From Paracoccaceae bacterium (lineage in GTDB: Bacteria > Pseudomonadota > Alphaproteobacteria > Rhodobacterales > Rhodobacteraceae), in the NCBI GenBank assembly GCA_028284705.1, contig JANQRE010000011.1, positions 1 through 64,000 on the forward strand: 64,000 bases of DNA, written 5' to 3'. The first letter of the stretch is position 1; each line of letters opens with the position of its first letter. Of the stretch, positions 12,122-20,949 are shown piece by piece. The notes beneath the pieces were generated by a model. It saw nothing but the letters and a program-made list of their open reading frames with translations. It did no database searches and was not told the origin of the DNA. Position numbers and translations under genes: made by a program.

Positions 12122-12511
12122 ATGTTTTCGCATATCAATATCGGTGTCAGCGATTTTGACCGGGCTTTCGCGTTTTACCGCGCGGTGCTCGAGCCGCTTG
12201 GGCTCGAGGTGAAATATGTCCAGTCGGAGGAGGGCTGGGCGGCCTGGAAACATCCCGATCATGACCGCCCGACGCTGATTATCGGAACGCCCTTGGATGA
12301 GCGGCCACATTCGGTTGGCAACGGGTCAATGGTGGCGTTTCTGGCGCAAAATCGCGCCGCGGTGTCCGACTGTCATCGGATCGCGATGGAGAACGGCGCG
12401 ACGGATGAGGGCGCGCCGGGGCCGCGGGCGCAGTATCACCCGAATTATTTCGGGGCTTATTTCAGGGATATCGATGGCAACAAGATTTGTGTCTGTTGCC
12501 ATAGCGCCTAG
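12122..12511 (+). CDS. VOC (glyoxalase-like) family protein
   Basis: A single-domain vicinal oxygen chelate protein of 129 aa. The start MFSHINIGVSDFDRAFAFYR and the C-terminal GAYFRDIDGNKICVCCH are family-typical, with likely metal ligands H4 and the acidic residue near the second repeat. Its substrate is unknown; relatives include lactoylglutathione-lyase-like proteins. The end overlaps the convergent MaoC gene by 4 nt, with both stop codons inside the palindrome CTAG. Confidence 0.85.
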   Translation: MFSHINIGVSDFDRAFAFYRAVLEPLGLEVKYVQSEEGWAAWKHPDHDRPTLIIGTPLDERPHSVGNGSMVAFLAQNRAAVSDCHRIAMENGATDEGAPGPRAQYHPNYFGAYFRDIDGNKICVCCHSA

Positions 12512-12966
12512 TCGAACCGTTTCGACGGGGCCAGTACCACTGCTTCACCTTTCAGGACCGGCTTGCCATCAATCAGGCACTGGGTCGTCATCGTCACGCG
12601 GCGCTTGCCGTAATCGATGTCGATCACTTCAACCTCTGCGGTGACCAGATCGCCGGGGCGCACGGGCGCGAGGAATTTCAGGCTCTGGCCCAGATAAACG
12701 GTTCCGTGGCCGGGGAGTTGCTCGCCGATGACGGCAGAGATCAGACCGGCGGTCAGCATGCCATGGGCGATGCGGCCCTCGAAGATGGTGTCCTGCGCGT
12801 AGTCGTCATCCAGATGCACCGGGTTGTGATCGGTGGAGACCTCAGCAAACAGCTCGATATCGCGGTTGGTCACCTGCTTGCGCAGATGCCGTTTCATGCC
12901 GATCTCGATATCCTCGATGCAGATCGTGCCGCGCGGGAAATTATCGTTGTTTGTCGTGTCCAACAT
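12508..12966 (-). CDS. MaoC family (R)-specific hydratase
   Basis: A 152-aa hot-dog-fold hydratase. The hydratase-2 signature is in AEVSTDHNPVHLDDDYAQ, with the probable catalytic pair D46 and H51, and IAHGMLTAGLISAVIG follows. Proteins of this type hydrate trans-2-enoyl-CoA to (R)-3-hydroxyacyl-CoA, in some organisms feeding polyhydroxyalkanoate synthesis. A GGAGG site precedes the ATG. An inverted repeat 54 nt upstream of the start (13020-13040) may be its operator. It follows the HAD phosphatase gene on the same strand after 89 nt. Confidence 0.88.
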   Translation of the reverse strand: MLDTTNNDNFPRGTICIEDIEIGMKRHLRKQVTNRDIELFAEVSTDHNPVHLDDDYAQDTIFEGRIAHGMLTAGLISAVIGEQLPGHGTVYLGQSLKFLAPVRPGDLVTAEVEVIDIDYGKRRVTMTTQCLIDGKPVLKGEAVVLAPSKRFD

Positions 12967-13019
12967 TTCGGCCTCCGGTAACTTTCAAACTTCCCAGAAG
13001 AGAAATTTGAAACTTAATT

Positions 13020-13040
13020 ACTTTGCACTTGCAGCAAAGT
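13020..13040. promoter_or_regulatory. Candidate operator upstream of the MaoC gene
   Basis: A perfect inverted repeat ACTTTGC-N7-GCAAAGT with TGCA-containing spacer, sited 54 nt before the MaoC start in an AT-richer stretch. TTTGC/GCAAA half sites resemble those bound by short-chain-fatty-acid regulators (RamB/PccR type), but the regulator here is inferred only. Confidence 0.4.
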
Positions 13041-13055
13041 CCAGAGGTTTTTGAC

Positions 13056-13931
13056 TTATCTCAGTTTCCCGATCGTGTAGGCTGGAGCGACCATTTCCTT
13101 TTGTAAATAAGCGCTTAGCAGATCAGGGTCCGGGTCGTGCGACGTTTTGGTCTCCGCCGCGGCGAGGCCGCCGGAGATGAAAAGGGAATCGAGGTCTTCG
13201 CCCATGGCGCCGCGGATGTCGGTCAGCACCCCGTCACCGATGCACAGGATACGGCTGTCAGGTGTATGTTCCCCTAACGCGAAGAGACGCTGGCGGGCGA
13301 GGTCGTAGATCGGCGGATGCGGCTTGCCGAAATAGAGGCTGGTACCGCCCATTTCCGTGTAGAGTTTCGCAAGCGCGCCGGCGCACCATTCGCGGGTCTC
13401 GCCACGGTCCACGACGATATCCGGATTGGCGCAGAGAAGCTTCATCCCCTTCTCCTTGGCATAGAGGAAGTCGGGCCGGTTGACGTCTGGATCGGCGAGC
13501 GGATCGACGGGGCCACAGCAGACGATACCCTCGGCCTCCTGCAGGCTCACGCGCTGAATTTCCGCTGGGTTTTCAACGATATGCAGGGGATCGAAGAAGT
13601 TCAGATCATGTGGTTGACCGATGAAATAGACGCGTCTGCCGACCGCCCCGTTGAACATCGCATAGCGGGCGCTGTCGCCGGAGGTGGCGATGTCATCATA
13701 GCTGTCTTTGGCCACGCCGATCTTCTCCAACTGGCGGGCAACCGAGGCGCGGTGACGCGGCGCGTTGGTGACGAAAATCACCTTGCCCTGACCGTTCGCG
13801 CGGTAGGTTTGCATGGCCTCAACCGCCGCTTCAAAGGGCTGCAATCCGTTGTGAATACAGCCCCAGAGATCGACGAACAGCGCGTCATAGCGCTCGGCGA
13901 TGTCGGACAGCGAGTTGATAATCTGGGTCAT
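13056..13931 (-). CDS. HAD-superfamily class IIA hydrolase (TIGR01459 type)
   Basis: A 291-aa NagD-like HAD phosphatase. The nucleophile motif DLWGCIHNG is at 21-29, VIFVTNAPRHRASVARQL is motif II, the cap domain contains VDPLADPDVNRPDFLYAKEK, and YFGKPHPPIYDLA with CIGDGVLTDIRGA supplies motifs III and IV. The DxWGxxHNG form is characteristic of the alphaproteobacterial TIGR01459 subgroup, whose substrate is not known. Upstream neighbour on the same strand is the redoxin gene 79 nt away; the MaoC gene is downstream. Confidence 0.9.
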   Translation of the reverse strand: MTQIINSLSDIAERYDALFVDLWGCIHNGLQPFEAAVEAMQTYRANGQGKVIFVTNAPRHRASVARQLEKIGVAKDSYDDIATSGDSARYAMFNGAVGRRVYFIGQPHDLNFFDPLHIVENPAEIQRVSLQEAEGIVCCGPVDPLADPDVNRPDFLYAKEKGMKLLCANPDIVVDRGETREWCAGALAKLYTEMGGTSLYFGKPHPPIYDLARQRLFALGEHTPDSRILCIGDGVLTDIRGAMGEDLDSLFISGGLAAAETKTSHDPDPDLLSAYLQKEMVAPAYTIGKLR

Positions 13932-14010
13932 TCCGATCTCCGATTTTGGCGAGCTTAAAACCGACTTAAAACCGGCTGAATGTCGTCGGACCTTTTGTCA
14001 GGCGCGAGGA

Positions 14011-14559
14011 TCAGCGCCATTTGATCGAGCAGCCCATGGACGGGGTCTGATCCGTTGGACCCTTCCCGGTCTCTGCGATCAGTTGCATAGCGGTCAGAAG
14101 CTCTGGGTCGCGGTTCGACGCATCCCCCATCGCTGCACTGTCGAGACGGCCGCGATATTGCAGCTCAAGCCCGGCATTGTAGCCAAAGAAATCCGGCGTG
14201 CAGACGGCTCCATAGGCGCGGGCGACGGATTGATCCTCGTCCACGAGATAGGGGAAATCCCAGCCATGTTTGGTGGCGAAGGGCCGCATCTTCTCCGGCG
14301 CGTCGGCAGGGTAGTTCTGGTAGTCATTGGCCATGATGGCCACGACACCGATCCCGGCTTCGTTCAGGGCTTTGGCATCCTCGCCGAAACGCTTTGCCAC
14401 CGCGATCACATAGGGGCAGTGATTGCAGACGAACGCGACAAGCAGACCGTTGGGTCCGGCGAGGTCCTGCAAAGAGACCGTTTCGCCCGCGGGGGTCTTC
14501 AGAGAGAAGTCCGGGGCAGGGGTGCCAAACGCGACCTCGGGCGTGTCGAGAAGCGCCAT
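14011..14559 (-). CDS. Thioredoxin-fold peroxiredoxin-like protein
   Basis: A 182-aa AhpC/TSA-type redoxin. CNHCPY at 45-50 is the active-site-like motif, in place of the PxxxTxxC of peroxiredoxins or the CGPC of thioredoxin, and the central region AIMANDYQNYPADAPEKMR is typical of this small family. No signal peptide, so cytoplasmic. It ends in GCSIKWR, as in relatives. Reaction unproven; a thiol-dependent reductase is likely. It starts 3 nt after the ppaC stop, so the two are probably co-transcribed. Confidence 0.88.
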   Translation of the reverse strand: MALLDTPEVAFGTPAPDFSLKTPAGETVSLQDLAGPNGLLVAFVCNHCPYVIAVAKRFGEDAKALNEAGIGVVAIMANDYQNYPADAPEKMRPFATKHGWDFPYLVDEDQSVARAYGAVCTPDFFGYNAGLELQYRGRLDSAAMGDASNRDPELLTAMQLIAETGKGPTDQTPSMGCSIKWR

Positions 14560-14562
14560 AAC

Positions 14563-15480
14563 TCACACCGCCAGGTTCGGGATGATCTGCTTCTTGCGCG
14601 ACATGATGCCGGGCAGAACCACGGTGTCCTCAGAGCAGATCGTCGCGAAGCTTTTTTCCGCCACCTGCTTGGTCAACTCATTGGGGATCAACATCGTCGC
14701 TTCCTCGTTGAGGATATCGACGACGAAGAGCAGGACCTGATCGACGCCGTCCTCCCGGGCCACGGTTTCCATCGCCTGCATCAGTGACGCCTTACGGTCG
14801 AGCACCAGTTGCGGGGCGGTGGTTTCCAGCACCGAGACGCGGAATTTGGTGTCGCCAACAGCATATTCTTTACTGTCCATGCGCAGAAGTTCAGCATCCG
14901 AGAAGGCGGAGACATCCGATTTGGCGGCGAACATCTCGGCGGCATAGTCGGCGATGTTGATGCCCAGATCGGCGGCGAGCTTTTCGGCCAATGACTGGTC
15001 AGCGCCAGTGGTGGTCGGCGAGCGGAACTCCAGAGTGTCGGACAGGATACAGGAGAGCATTGCGCCTTTGATACTCTCCGGCATGTGACCGGCATGCTCG
15101 CCCATCAGGTCATGCATGATCGTGGCGGTGCAGGCGAGCGGGCGGATCGTGATGTCGATGGGGCCCGCGGTCTCCAACCCGCCCACCAGCTTATGGTGAT
15201 CGATGATCGCACGCACATCCGCTGCGTTGATGTTCTCGGGCAGCTCAGCAGGGTTGTTGGTATCGACGATCACACATTCCTGACCGGCCTCGACATCGGA
15301 GATGATCTCCGGCTTTGCGAGGTTCCAGCGCTCCAGCATGAACGCGGCTTCGGTATTGGGCTCTCCCAACAGCACGGCTTTGGCGTCGTGGCCGGTATGG
15401 GTGAGGAACCATTCCCAGATGAGCGGCGAGCCGGTTGAATCCGTATCGGGCGATTTATGGCCGAAAACGAGCGTGGTCAT
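14563..15480 (-). CDS. ppaC: Manganese-dependent inorganic pyrophosphatase
   Basis: Family II (DHH) pyrophosphatase of 305 aa that hydrolyses PPi and so drives biosynthetic reactions. Metal ligands are in GHKSPDTDS (H8, D12, D14), VIVDTNN and the DHH motif IDHHKL; the C-terminal DHHA2 domain ends with LPGIMSRKKQIIPNL, containing the SRKKQ substrate loop. Start at 15480 gives the family N terminus MTTLVFGHKSPDTDS; an upstream in-frame start at 15501 adds seven unrelated residues. Confidence 0.95.
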   Translation of the reverse strand: MTTLVFGHKSPDTDSTGSPLIWEWFLTHTGHDAKAVLLGEPNTEAAFMLERWNLAKPEIISDVEAGQECVIVDTNNPAELPENINAADVRAIIDHHKLVGGLETAGPIDITIRPLACTATIMHDLMGEHAGHMPESIKGAMLSCILSDTLEFRSPTTTGADQSLAEKLAADLGINIADYAAEMFAAKSDVSAFSDAELLRMDSKEYAVGDTKFRVSVLETTAPQLVLDRKASLMQAMETVAREDGVDQVLLFVVDILNEEATMLIPNELTKQVAEKSFATICSEDTVVLPGIMSRKKQIIPNLAV

Positions 15481-15555
15481 GGGCGCTGTCCTTGCGAGCA
15501 ATGGATGATTTTGCGCGCCTTATAGGGCAGGGCGGGAAGGGTGTCACGCCAGCTT

Positions 15556-17025
15556 TCAAGCGGCGGAGCGTCGCGCCAGTTTCAGGTCCGGTGTGAACGG
15601 GATTTTGACCAGTTCGGGTGCGGCGTGAACCAGCAGCGCATCATTGTAAAGATTGGCCTGACGCTCTTTCACGGGCAGGCGCATGGAGGCCTGGATGAGC
15701 GCGCGATCACAGAATGGGTTGATCAGGAAGTTGCGCGTATATCCGAAAAACTTCGTCTGCCAGCCCGGCAGGAGATGTTCGACAAATGCGAAATCGTAAT
15801 GCACGCGTTTGGCCGCGTCGGGCAGGGCATCATACCAGGCTGCATATTCGTCCCGGAAGCGCGCGACCGCCTCGGCCTCGCGCTCGTGGTGAATGGCAAG
15901 CCGCGCGGTGGCATAGTCAAGATCAACACCATCAGGATGTTTTGCATCCCGGGCCAATCCGCGCTTCCAGTGATTGGCCTTGATGATTTCCATCACATTG
16001 CCACGCAACATCACGCCCTTGGGGACCATCTGGCAGAGACCATCGAGCACTTCGTTATTGGCGTCTCCGACATAACCCCCGGCCAGACGGAAGGCGAGTT
16101 TCTGGCGGCGACGGGCTTTCGGCCCGATTGTGTCACGATCATGCGCATCGCCGCGATAGGAGGTATAGTTGGTATGGGGAAGGCCGAGCCGTTTGGCGAT
16201 CTGGGCAGCGATCTCGCCGTCAATGGCGGCCTGCCAGTTCATCACAAAGGTGAAGGTCGTGCGGATATCGGCGAGATGCGGGATCGCGCAGGCTGCGAGG
16301 TTCCGGCTGTCACGCCCGCCTGAAAGCGGCAGATGCGTGGGCGCGGTTCGGGCGATGGCCCCGATCACATCAGCGAGGCGGTTTGCCATCGCCGGGATGA
16401 TCTGTTCGGGCTCCCCGACCGTCAGGTCCGTCTCGGCACGCGGCCAGAAGCGCTGCAGGGTGAAATCGGTGAGGCAGAGCTTGTGGTTCGGCGTGATGCC
16501 GCGCACAGCATGGTCACGAGTATAGCCCAGCGAATAGGCGCCATGGCCGGACATGATCGCCTTGGCATCAAACCCGTCCGGGGCTGACGGGGGCCTGTCG
16601 AGGCACATCAGAACAGTCGAGGCAACGGTGCGTGTGGAGGCATCATAGACCCCGCCCATGGATCCGGTTGGATCGGCATAGGCATGTGTTTGTGTGATGA
16701 GCATATATCGCCCGGCGGCCTCTGTGATCAGGTCTTCCGCAGTCTCGCCGCCCTCAAGCTGGCGGCCATCGGTGATCCGACGTCCCGCCGCATCAATGGC
16801 GATCCCGAGAATGATCCCGGCGAAATCGCCCTCAGCCGTTTCAAGCCGCGCATAAGGCAGGGATCGGCAATGGTGTAGACGCCAACCGCCGATCTCGGTG
16901 ACGCGGAAACTCTCGATCTCCAAATCCGGCGATTGCGACAGGACAAACTGCGCACGAAATGTGCGTGCAAATTTCAAGCCTGCGTGGCCGCAGGCGGTCT
17001 CTGCCGCGAGAGGCTGTTGGATCAT
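15556..17025 (-). CDS. Asparagine-synthase-like PP-loop ligase
   Basis: About 489 aa. The C-terminal half has the ATP pyrophosphatase loop LPLSGGRDSR (SGGRDS at 215-220) of the asparagine synthetase B/beta-lactam synthetase/lasso-cyclase superfamily, implying adenylation of a carboxylate followed by amide formation. The N-terminal half ends GRYMLITQTHAYADPTGSMG, the shape of the remnant glutaminase-like domain, but the protein does not begin Met-Cys, so glutamine hydrolysis is not expected. The ATG at 17025 follows AGGAG; the frame stays open to 17103. No peptide precursor or carbohydrate genes were seen alongside. Substrate unknown. Confidence 0.75.
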   Translation of the reverse strand: MIQQPLAAETACGHAGLKFARTFRAQFVLSQSPDLEIESFRVTEIGGWRLHHCRSLPYARLETAEGDFAGIILGIAIDAAGRRITDGRQLEGGETAEDLITEAAGRYMLITQTHAYADPTGSMGGVYDASTRTVASTVLMCLDRPPSAPDGFDAKAIMSGHGAYSLGYTRDHAVRGITPNHKLCLTDFTLQRFWPRAETDLTVGEPEQIIPAMANRLADVIGAIARTAPTHLPLSGGRDSRNLAACAIPHLADIRTTFTFVMNWQAAIDGEIAAQIAKRLGLPHTNYTSYRGDAHDRDTIGPKARRRQKLAFRLAGGYVGDANNEVLDGLCQMVPKGVMLRGNVMEIIKANHWKRGLARDAKHPDGVDLDYATARLAIHHEREAEAVARFRDEYAAWYDALPDAAKRVHYDFAFVEHLLPGWQTKFFGYTRNFLINPFCDRALIQASMRLPVKERQANLYNDALLVHAAPELVKIPFTPDLKLARRSAA

Positions 17026-17144
17026 CTGAGGGTGGCTCCTGTAGGGGCGCTTTGTCTGCTCTTTGTTACCCGCAGGATACATCAAAGCGGTTGCCATTGG
17101 CAAAAGCTTGTTGCGGGTTGTCAGCCGCGTGTAGCGTGCGCGCC

Positions 17145-17813
17145 ATGGTGAAAGAGACAGAGCTTTACCCGCCGGTGAAATCCTTCCTCGAAGCTCAAGG
17201 CTGCGAGGTGAAAGCGGAAGTGGGCGCGGTGGATGTGATGGCGATGCGGGGCGATGAACCGCCGGTGATCGTCGAGCTGAAAACCGGGTTCTCGCTGTCG
17301 CTGTTTCATCAGGCCATTGCCCGGCTTTCGGTGACGGACAACGTCTATATCGCAGTGCCGAGACCCAAGGGGAAACGCGGATTGAAGGCGCTGAAGGAGA
17401 ACACGAACCTGGCCCGTCGCCTCGGGATCGGGTTGATCACAGTGCGGCTCCGCGACCGACATCTCGAGGTGCATTGCGACCCAGGCCCTTATGCCCCGCG
17501 CAAGTCAAAGAAGCGTCAGGCGCGACTTTTGAAAGAGTTCGCGCGCCGGGAGGGAGACCCCAATGATGGCGGTGCGACGCGGCACGGATTGATCACCGCC
17601 TACCGTCAGGACGCGATCCGTTGCGCGCGGTTTCTGGCGGTGCATGGGGCCTCAAAGGGCGCCAAAGTTGCGGAATGGGCCGAAGTGCCGACGGCCACGC
17701 GCCTCATGCGTGACAATCACTACGGCTGGTTCGTGAAAGTGGAGAAGGGCATCTACGCCTTGTCGAAGGCGGGCCGCAAAGGCTTGGCCGATTACGGCGA
17801 CGAGACCGTTTGA
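17145..17813 (+). CDS. DUF2161 PD-(D/E)XK nuclease-like protein
   Basis: A 222-aa protein matching the DUF2161 family. The N-terminal half carries a PD-(D/E)XK-type site: E4, D30 (in GAVDVMA) and E44-x-K46 (in VIVELKTG). The C-terminal third (RHGLITAYRQDAIRCARFLA onward to GIYALSKAGRKGL) looks like a winged-helix DNA-binding domain. A nucleic-acid-processing role is inferred; no substrate is known. Start at 17145 is preferred, as the upstream in-frame extension overlaps the divergent ligase gene and looks non-coding. It lies just upstream of the groESL promoter. Confidence 0.82.
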   Translation: MVKETELYPPVKSFLEAQGCEVKAEVGAVDVMAMRGDEPPVIVELKTGFSLSLFHQAIARLSVTDNVYIAVPRPKGKRGLKALKENTNLARRLGIGLITVRLRDRHLEVHCDPGPYAPRKSKKRQARLLKEFARREGDPNDGGATRHGLITAYRQDAIRCARFLAVHGASKGAKVAEWAEVPTATRLMRDNHYGWFVKVEKGIYALSKAGRKGLADYGDETV

Positions 17814-17844
17814 ATTTTCAGTGAAATTTTTTCCTCTGCTCCTG

Positions 17845-17873
17845 TTGACACAGTTTGTCGCACTCCTTATCTC
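17845..17873 (+). promoter_or_regulatory. Probable groESL promoter
   Basis: A TTGACA -35 box at 17845-17850 is followed after 17 nt by TATCTC at 17868-17873, a housekeeping-sigma-like arrangement. The expected start point, about 17880, falls right at the CIRCE operator, which suits repression by HrcA. I did not find a clear heat-shock sigma (RpoH) promoter. Confidence 0.55.
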
Positions 17874-17880
17874 CGGCGCG

Positions 17881-17907
17881 TTAGCACTCATCACAGGTGA
17901 GTGATAA
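17881..17907. promoter_or_regulatory. CIRCE operator for HrcA
   Basis: TTAGCACTC-N9-GAGTGATAA, matching the CIRCE consensus TTAGCACTC-N9-GAGTGCTAA with a single mismatch in the right arm. It lies 50 nt before the groES start and just downstream of the predicted -10 box. HrcA bound here represses groESL until heat shock or chaperonin titration. Confidence 0.93.
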
Positions 17908-17956
17908 CGGGTCTATTGAGACCCATGGGAGAAACTTTGAGCTAGGAGCTGCAAAG

Positions 17957-18268
17957 ATGGCATTCAAACCACTTCATGATCGGGTGCTGGTGCGCCGTGT
18001 GGAAAGCGACGAGAAAACCGCTGGCGGGCTGATCATCCCCGACAGTGCAAAAGAAAAGCCTGCTGAAGGTGTTGTTGTTGCATGTGGCGACGGCGCCCGC
18101 AAAGACAGCGGTGAGCTGATCGAGATGGCTGTGTCCGAAGGCGACACCATCCTCTTCGGCAAATGGTCCGGCACGGAAGTGACCGTCGACGGCGAAGAGC
18201 TGCTGATCATGAAAGAGAGCGATATTCTGGGCATCATCACCGATGCCAAAGCTGCAAAAGCTGCCTGA
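17957..18268 (+). CDS. groES: Co-chaperonin GroES
   Basis: The lid of the GroEL folding chamber. The 103-aa product begins [14 protein letters not shown], has the mobile loop with [13 protein letters not shown] that contacts GroEL, and ends in a short alanine- and lysine-rich tail. The ATG at 17957 is preceded by AGGAG; a longer in-frame start at 17897 would lie inside the CIRCE element and is rejected. Transcribed with groEL under HrcA control. Confidence 0.98.
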   Translation: MAFKPLHDRVLVRRVESDEKTAGGLIIPDSAKEKPAEGVVVACGDGARKDSGELIEMAVSEGDTILFGKWSGTEVTVDGEELLIMKESDILGIITDAKAAKAA

Positions 18269-18312
18269 AAACCTCGCCTCGTCCAAAACATCTGAAACAT
18301 AGGAGACCATGA

Positions 18313-19959
<1,647 letters not shown>

Positions 19960-19965
19960 GACGTC

Positions 19966-20028
19966 GTTTTCCCTTCTGGGAAAACACGTCCGGTGGTCGG
20001 CAGGCTTTTGGCTTTGCCAAAATGCCGA
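19966..20028 (+). other. Two hairpins in the groEL 3' region
   Basis: An 8-bp hairpin GTTTTCCC/GGGAAAAC with a TTCT loop (19966-19985) begins 6 nt after the groEL stop, followed by a longer one pairing TCGGCA/TGCCGA outside TTTTGGC/GCCAAAA (19997-20028). Neither has a strong T-tract, so they may stabilise the mRNA 3' end or attenuate it before the true terminator downstream. Confidence 0.6.
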
Positions 20029-20054
20029 GAGACCACGCCGTTGAATAGTTTGTG

Positions 20055-20086
20055 AAAGGGCCGCCCCCGCGCGGCCCTTTTTCTTT
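20055..20086 (+). terminator. Rho-independent terminator after groESL
   Basis: A 10-bp stem AAAGGGCCGC/GCGGCCCTTT around a six-base loop, running into a T-rich tract (to 20086). It lies 95 nt after the groEL stop and just before the EamA gene, and should end the groESL transcript. Confidence 0.88.
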
Positions 20087-20112
20087 GCCCACATCCGTGC
20101 CAAAGGCGTGTG

Positions 20113-20949
20113 ATGCGCCTGTTCTTCCTGACCACGCTTGCCATGATCGCCTTCGCGGCCAACTCGATCCTGAACCGTTTGGGCGTGTTCCAATCGGCGC
20201 TCGACCCGGTGGCCTTTGCCGCGATCCGGGTTCTGGCGGGCGCGGCCATGCTCCTGATCCTCGTCCAGATGCGGGGCCGTAGCATGACGTTGACAGGTGC
20301 AGAGCGCTGGATCGGCGCAGCAGCACTTGCGACCTATATGCTGGGCTTTTCGCTCGCGTATCTGGAGTTGGAGGCCGGACTCGGCGCCTTGATCCTGTTC
20401 GGCACGGTACAGATCACGATGTTTCTGGGCGCGGTTCTGGCACGCGAGGCGATCCCGGCACTGCGCATCGCGGGCGCGGTGGTGGCGCTGGGCGGGCTCG
20501 GTTACCTGCTCTTGCCCGGCGCCACCGCGCCGCCGCTCTTTGCCAGCGGCCTGATGATTGCAGCGGGCATTGGCTGGGGCGTCTATTCCCTGGTGGGGCG
20601 GAACGAGCGGGACGCGCTGGCGGGCACAGCGGGGAATTTCTTGCTGTGTCTGGTGCCGATGCTGCTGGCCTTTCTCTTCTTGCGGGAGGGAACGGTTCTG
20701 CCTTTGAGCGGCGTTCTCTATGCCGTTGCCTCCGGTGCTGTGGCCTCGGCCATGGGCTATGCGCTGTGGTATTCCGTTTTGCCCGCACTCGGCGCGACAC
20801 AGGCGGCGGTGGCGCAGCTCTCGGTGCCGGTGATCGCGATTGCGGCGGGGTGGGCGCTGCTGGACGAGACCGTCACGACGCGCATCGTGCTGGCCTCCCT
20901 GCTGGTTCTGGGCGGCATCACCCTATCCCTTGCGCGCAAGGCTGAGTAA
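20113..20949 (+). CDS. EamA (DMT superfamily) transporter
   Basis: A 278-aa integral membrane protein with about ten hydrophobic helices arranged as two EamA repeats, the layout of drug/metabolite exporters such as YdcZ/RhaT/YdeD. The first repeat has FAANSILNRLGV and the second SGAVASAMGYALWYSVLPALGATQAA, a conserved EamA segment. The transported solute cannot be read from sequence. An ATG at 20113 directly follows an in-frame GTG. Its last 27 nt overlap the convergent dprA gene. Confidence 0.88.
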   Translation: MRLFFLTTLAMIAFAANSILNRLGVFQSALDPVAFAAIRVLAGAAMLLILVQMRGRSMTLTGAERWIGAAALATYMLGFSLAYLELEAGLGALILFGTVQITMFLGAVLAREAIPALRIAGAVVALGGLGYLLLPGATAPPLFASGLMIAAGIGWGVYSLVGRNERDALAGTAGNFLLCLVPMLLAFLFLREGTVLPLSGVLYAVASGAVASAMGYALWYSVLPALGATQAAVAQLSVPVIAIAAGWALLDETVTTRIVLASLLVLGGITLSLARKAE

